A DNA stretch of 64,000 bases, from positions 62,001 through 126,000 of the forward strand of contig JFHF01000007.1 of the NCBI GenBank assembly GCA_000648925.1. Reading direction: 5' to 3'. The first letter of the stretch is position 1. Every line of letters starts with the position of its first letter. Positions 62,060 through 64,000 of this stretch are shown here, in pieces. The notes below the pieces were generated by a model. The model was not told the origin of the DNA. It did no database searches and was given only the letters and a program-made list of their open reading frames with translations. The stretch comes from Caballeronia jiangsuensis (GTDB taxonomy: Bacteria > Pseudomonadota > Gammaproteobacteria > Burkholderiales > Burkholderiaceae). A program made the position numbers and the translations under genes.

Positions 62060-63354
62060 GCTTGCCGTTTCGCGGCAGACGAGGTGCGGCCGCGAACGCG
62101 TCCGCCGCGCCTCAAAGCGAGAAAGAACGCCGGATGGCTCGTATGCGACGCGCGGCGACCGGTCTGCTCGGCTGCATGGCCGTGCTGCTGTTCACATGCG
62201 TCGTTCTCGAAGAGCGGTATCCGTGGCTCGCGTGGCTGCGATCGTTCGCCGAAGCGGGAACCGTCGGCGCGATCGCGGACTGGTATGCGGTGGTCGCGCT
62301 CTTCCGGCATCCGTTCGCATGGCCGTTGCCGCACACGGCGATCATCGCGCGGAATCAGCCGCGCATCGCGGAGAGCCTCGGCAGGTTCGTCGAAGAGAAT
62401 TTTCTGACGCCCGAGCTGATCGTCGCGAAGCTCGGCAATCACAATGCCGCGAAGGCACTGGCGCAATCGCTGTCGGATCGCGCGAACAGCGAGATCGTCG
62501 CGGCGGCGCTCGTCGAATCGCTTCCCGGCGTGCTGGACACCATCGACGAGAACGAAGCCGCGCGCTTCATCGAATGGATGCTGCTGCCGCGTCTGCGCAG
62601 CTTCGACGTGTCGCGTGCGGCCGGCCGCGTGCTGGGCATGCTCGCCGAGGGCGACCGGCATCGGCCGCTCGTGGAACACGGACTTCGCGCGCTCGAACGC
62701 TGGCTCGTGCGTCATGCGGGCCTGCTGAACGCGAAGTTCAGCGAGGCGTCGCGATACACGCCCGCGCGCTTCGACGCCTATGTCGTCGATCGTTTCGTTG
62801 CGGGCATCGTCGCGCTGGTGCAGGAAGTGGCCGCCACGCCGGATCATGCGCTGCGCCGCGAGATCGACCGCGCCTTCCTGACTTTCATCGAGCAGTTGCA
62901 GACATCGGATACGCATCGCCGCTTCGGTAAGTCGTTGCTGCGCGATTGCATTCGTGAGGTGAGGCGAGCGGGTCATGCGCGCATCGCGCTGAGGACCATG
63001 CGCCGCCATGTCGCCGACGATGCCGCCCGCGAGCGCTCCGTCACGCGCGCCATCGCGACGTCCATGCTGGTCTCGCTCGGCGACGGCGTGGCGCGCTCGC
63101 CCGCGCTTCAGCACACGCTCAACGCGTGGTGGCTGGAAGTGGCGCGCACACTCGTCGTGCGCTATCGAAGCCGGTTGACGGAACTGATCACCGAGGTCGT
63201 CAAGGGCTGGGACGCGACCGAGGTCAGCCGGAAGATCGAAGCGGAAATCGGCCGCGATCTGCAATTCGTGCGCGTCAACGGCACGCTGGTCGGCGGCATC
63301 GCGGGCGTGCTGCTTCACGCGGGCACGCTCGCCGTGGCGCATTACGCGATCTAG
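62056..63354 (+). CDS. DUF445-family (YjiN-like) inner-membrane protein (432 aa)
   Basis: Function not known. One N-terminal membrane helix (ATGLLGCMAVLLFTCVVLEE), the DUF445 signature AGTVGAIADWYAVVALFRHPFAWPLPHTAIIARNQPRI, a long helical periplasmic or cytoplasmic body, and a C-terminal hydrophobic hairpin FVRVNGTLVGGIAGVLLHAGTLAV. I prefer the TTG at 62056: it overlaps the phaZ stop as TTGA and has AGGAG 5 bases upstream. ATG 62134 is a conservative alternative giving 406 aa. The tight link to phaZ suggests co-expression with the PHA locus. Its stop abuts the convergent LuxR stop with no base between them. Confidence 0.8.
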   Translation: MSLPFRGRRGAAANASAAPQSEKERRMARMRRAATGLLGCMAVLLFTCVVLEERYPWLAWLRSFAEAGTVGAIADWYAVVALFRHPFAWPLPHTAIIARNQPRIAESLGRFVEENFLTPELIVAKLGNHNAAKALAQSLSDRANSEIVAAALVESLPGVLDTIDENEAARFIEWMLLPRLRSFDVSRAAGRVLGMLAEGDRHRPLVEHGLRALERWLVRHAGLLNAKFSEASRYTPARFDAYVVDRFVAGIVALVQEVAATPDHALRREIDRAFLTFIEQLQTSDTHRRFGKSLLRDCIREVRRAGHARIALRTMRRHVADDAARERSVTRAIATSMLVSLGDGVARSPALQHTLNAWWLEVARTLVVRYRSRLTELITEVVKGWDATEVSRKIEAEIGRDLQFVRVNGTLVGGIAGVLLHAGTLAVAHYAI

Positions 63355-64000
63355 TCAGCCGTGGCGCACGAGCCCCAGAGCCTGCGCGCGCGCGACGGCA
63401 TGTGCGCGCTTGTCGACCGCCAGCTTCACGAAGATGTTCTTGACGTGGGACTTGATCGTCTCGGGCGTGACGCCGAGGTCGCGCGCAATCTCCTTGTTCG
63501 ACAGTCCCTGCGCGATCAGTTCGACGATGTTGCGCTCCCTCGCGCTCAGCGGTTCGCGTCCGGCGTCGCGGCGCGATGCGCCGTCGGGCTGGTACTGCGC
63601 GCGCCAGCCATCGAGCAGACGGTCGATATAGCTCAGCGCCTCGCGGGTCTGCGCCGAGTTGCGCGCGTCGTCCCGAAGCGCCTGCAACAACGGTCCGATC
63701 TGCTCGCCCTGATCGAGCAGCGACTGATGCAGCCCGGCGGGCGCGGCCATCCTCACGACTTCGCCGATGACCTCGACCGCATCGCCGCGCATGCCTGCGC
63801 TCATCCACGCAAGCGCCTGCATGGTGCGCAAGCGCAAGCCCAAGTAATGGTTGTGTCGGCGTTCGGCGCTTTGCCGCGCCTCTTCCAGCAGATCGACGGC
63901 TTCGCGGGTGCGGTTCTGGCTCACCGCGACGCAGGCTGCCGCGAGCGCGCGATAATTCTCGATCTCCGCCGACACGGGCGCGCCCGGCCTAGCGCCGTGC
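63355..64000 (-). CDS. LuxR-family regulator, C-terminal part (5' end outside window)
   Basis: The frame is open to the last base of the window, so the true start lies beyond 64000. The C-terminus is a GerE/LuxR DNA-binding domain: LSARERNIVELIAQGLSNKEIARDLGVTPETIKSHVKNIFVKL. The preceding helical segments (residues with HNHYLGLRLRTMQALAWM and similar pairs) look like the repeats of large MalT/AcoK-type ATP-dependent activators, so the full protein is probably about 900 residues. It is convergent with the PHA locus and may regulate it or the genes beyond the window. Confidence 0.82.
   Translation of the reverse strand, partial: HGARPGAPVSAEIENYRALAAACVAVSQNRTREAVDLLEEARQSAERRHNHYLGLRLRTMQALAWMSAGMRGDAVEVIGEVVRMAAPAGLHQSLLDQGEQIGPLLQALRDDARNSAQTREALSYIDRLLDGWRAQYQPDGASRRDAGREPLSARERNIVELIAQGLSNKEIARDLGVTPETIKSHVKNIFVKLAVDKRAHAVARAQALGLVRHG

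Overview
The window looks like a chromosomal or megaplasmid segment of a Burkholderiaceae bacterium (Burkholderia sensu lato, such as Paraburkholderia or Caballeronia). It is GC-rich, with tightly packed operons and many ATGA-type stop/start overlaps. It carries OmpC-like trimeric porins with the 'AQSSVTLYG' mature N-terminus, many LysR regulators and many catabolic operons. I saw no rRNA, tRNA, CRISPR array, insertion sequence or phage gene. Nearly all of the window is accessory metabolism: uptake systems plus catabolic enzymes, each block with its own regulator.

Layout. (1) 1-9101: a leuCDB-like hydro-lyase/dehydrogenase set, a NitT/TauT-type ABC importer with two paralogous binding proteins, an SDR, an SMP-30-type lactonase and a LysR gene. 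(2) 9229-21443, minus strand: a UbiX/UbiD aromatic-acid operon with an FAD monooxygenase, a VOC protein, fumarylacetoacetase, alpha/beta hydrolase, a three-subunit molybdenum hydroxylase plus CoxG, and an enoyl-CoA hydratase, followed by a LysR gene. A porin and two AAHS-type permeases lie divergently (21719-25935). (3) 26328-30235: a TauD-type dioxygenase with a polar amino-acid-type ABC importer, preceded by two TTGT-N4-ACAA palindromes. (4) 30259-36197: a gamma-glutamyltransferase/MFS/GAF/MFS operon divergent from a GntR repressor, with two matching GAACCA-N8-TGGTTC operators between them. (5) 36213-45336: a porin with a terminator-like leader, then AldA-like dehydrogenase, MFS, enolase-superfamily dehydratase, GMC oxidoreductase and two GcvA-like LysR genes, which reads as a sugar-acid or polyol pathway. 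(6) 45345-49822, minus strand: MFS, succinate-semialdehyde-type dehydrogenase, aldo/keto reductase and a formaldehyde-activating-enzyme homologue. (7) 50111-56560: a proline-rich membrane-anchored protein, two tandem AspT antiporters and aspartate 4-decarboxylase. (8) 56815-63354: acyl-CoA ligase, MaoC/PhaJ-like hydratase, class II-type PHA synthase, phasin, PhaZ depolymerase and a DUF445 membrane protein. A LuxR-family regulator is cut by the window end.

The clearest functional units are a medium-chain-type polyhydroxyalkanoate locus (fatty acid activation to (R)-3-hydroxyacyl-CoA to polymer to mobilisation), an aspartate/alanine exchange module and a prenyl-FMN-dependent aromatic decarboxylation operon. 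The least explained are the leuCDB-like cluster, whose dehydrogenase has lost family-typical substrate-site residues, and the GGT/MFS/GAF operon.
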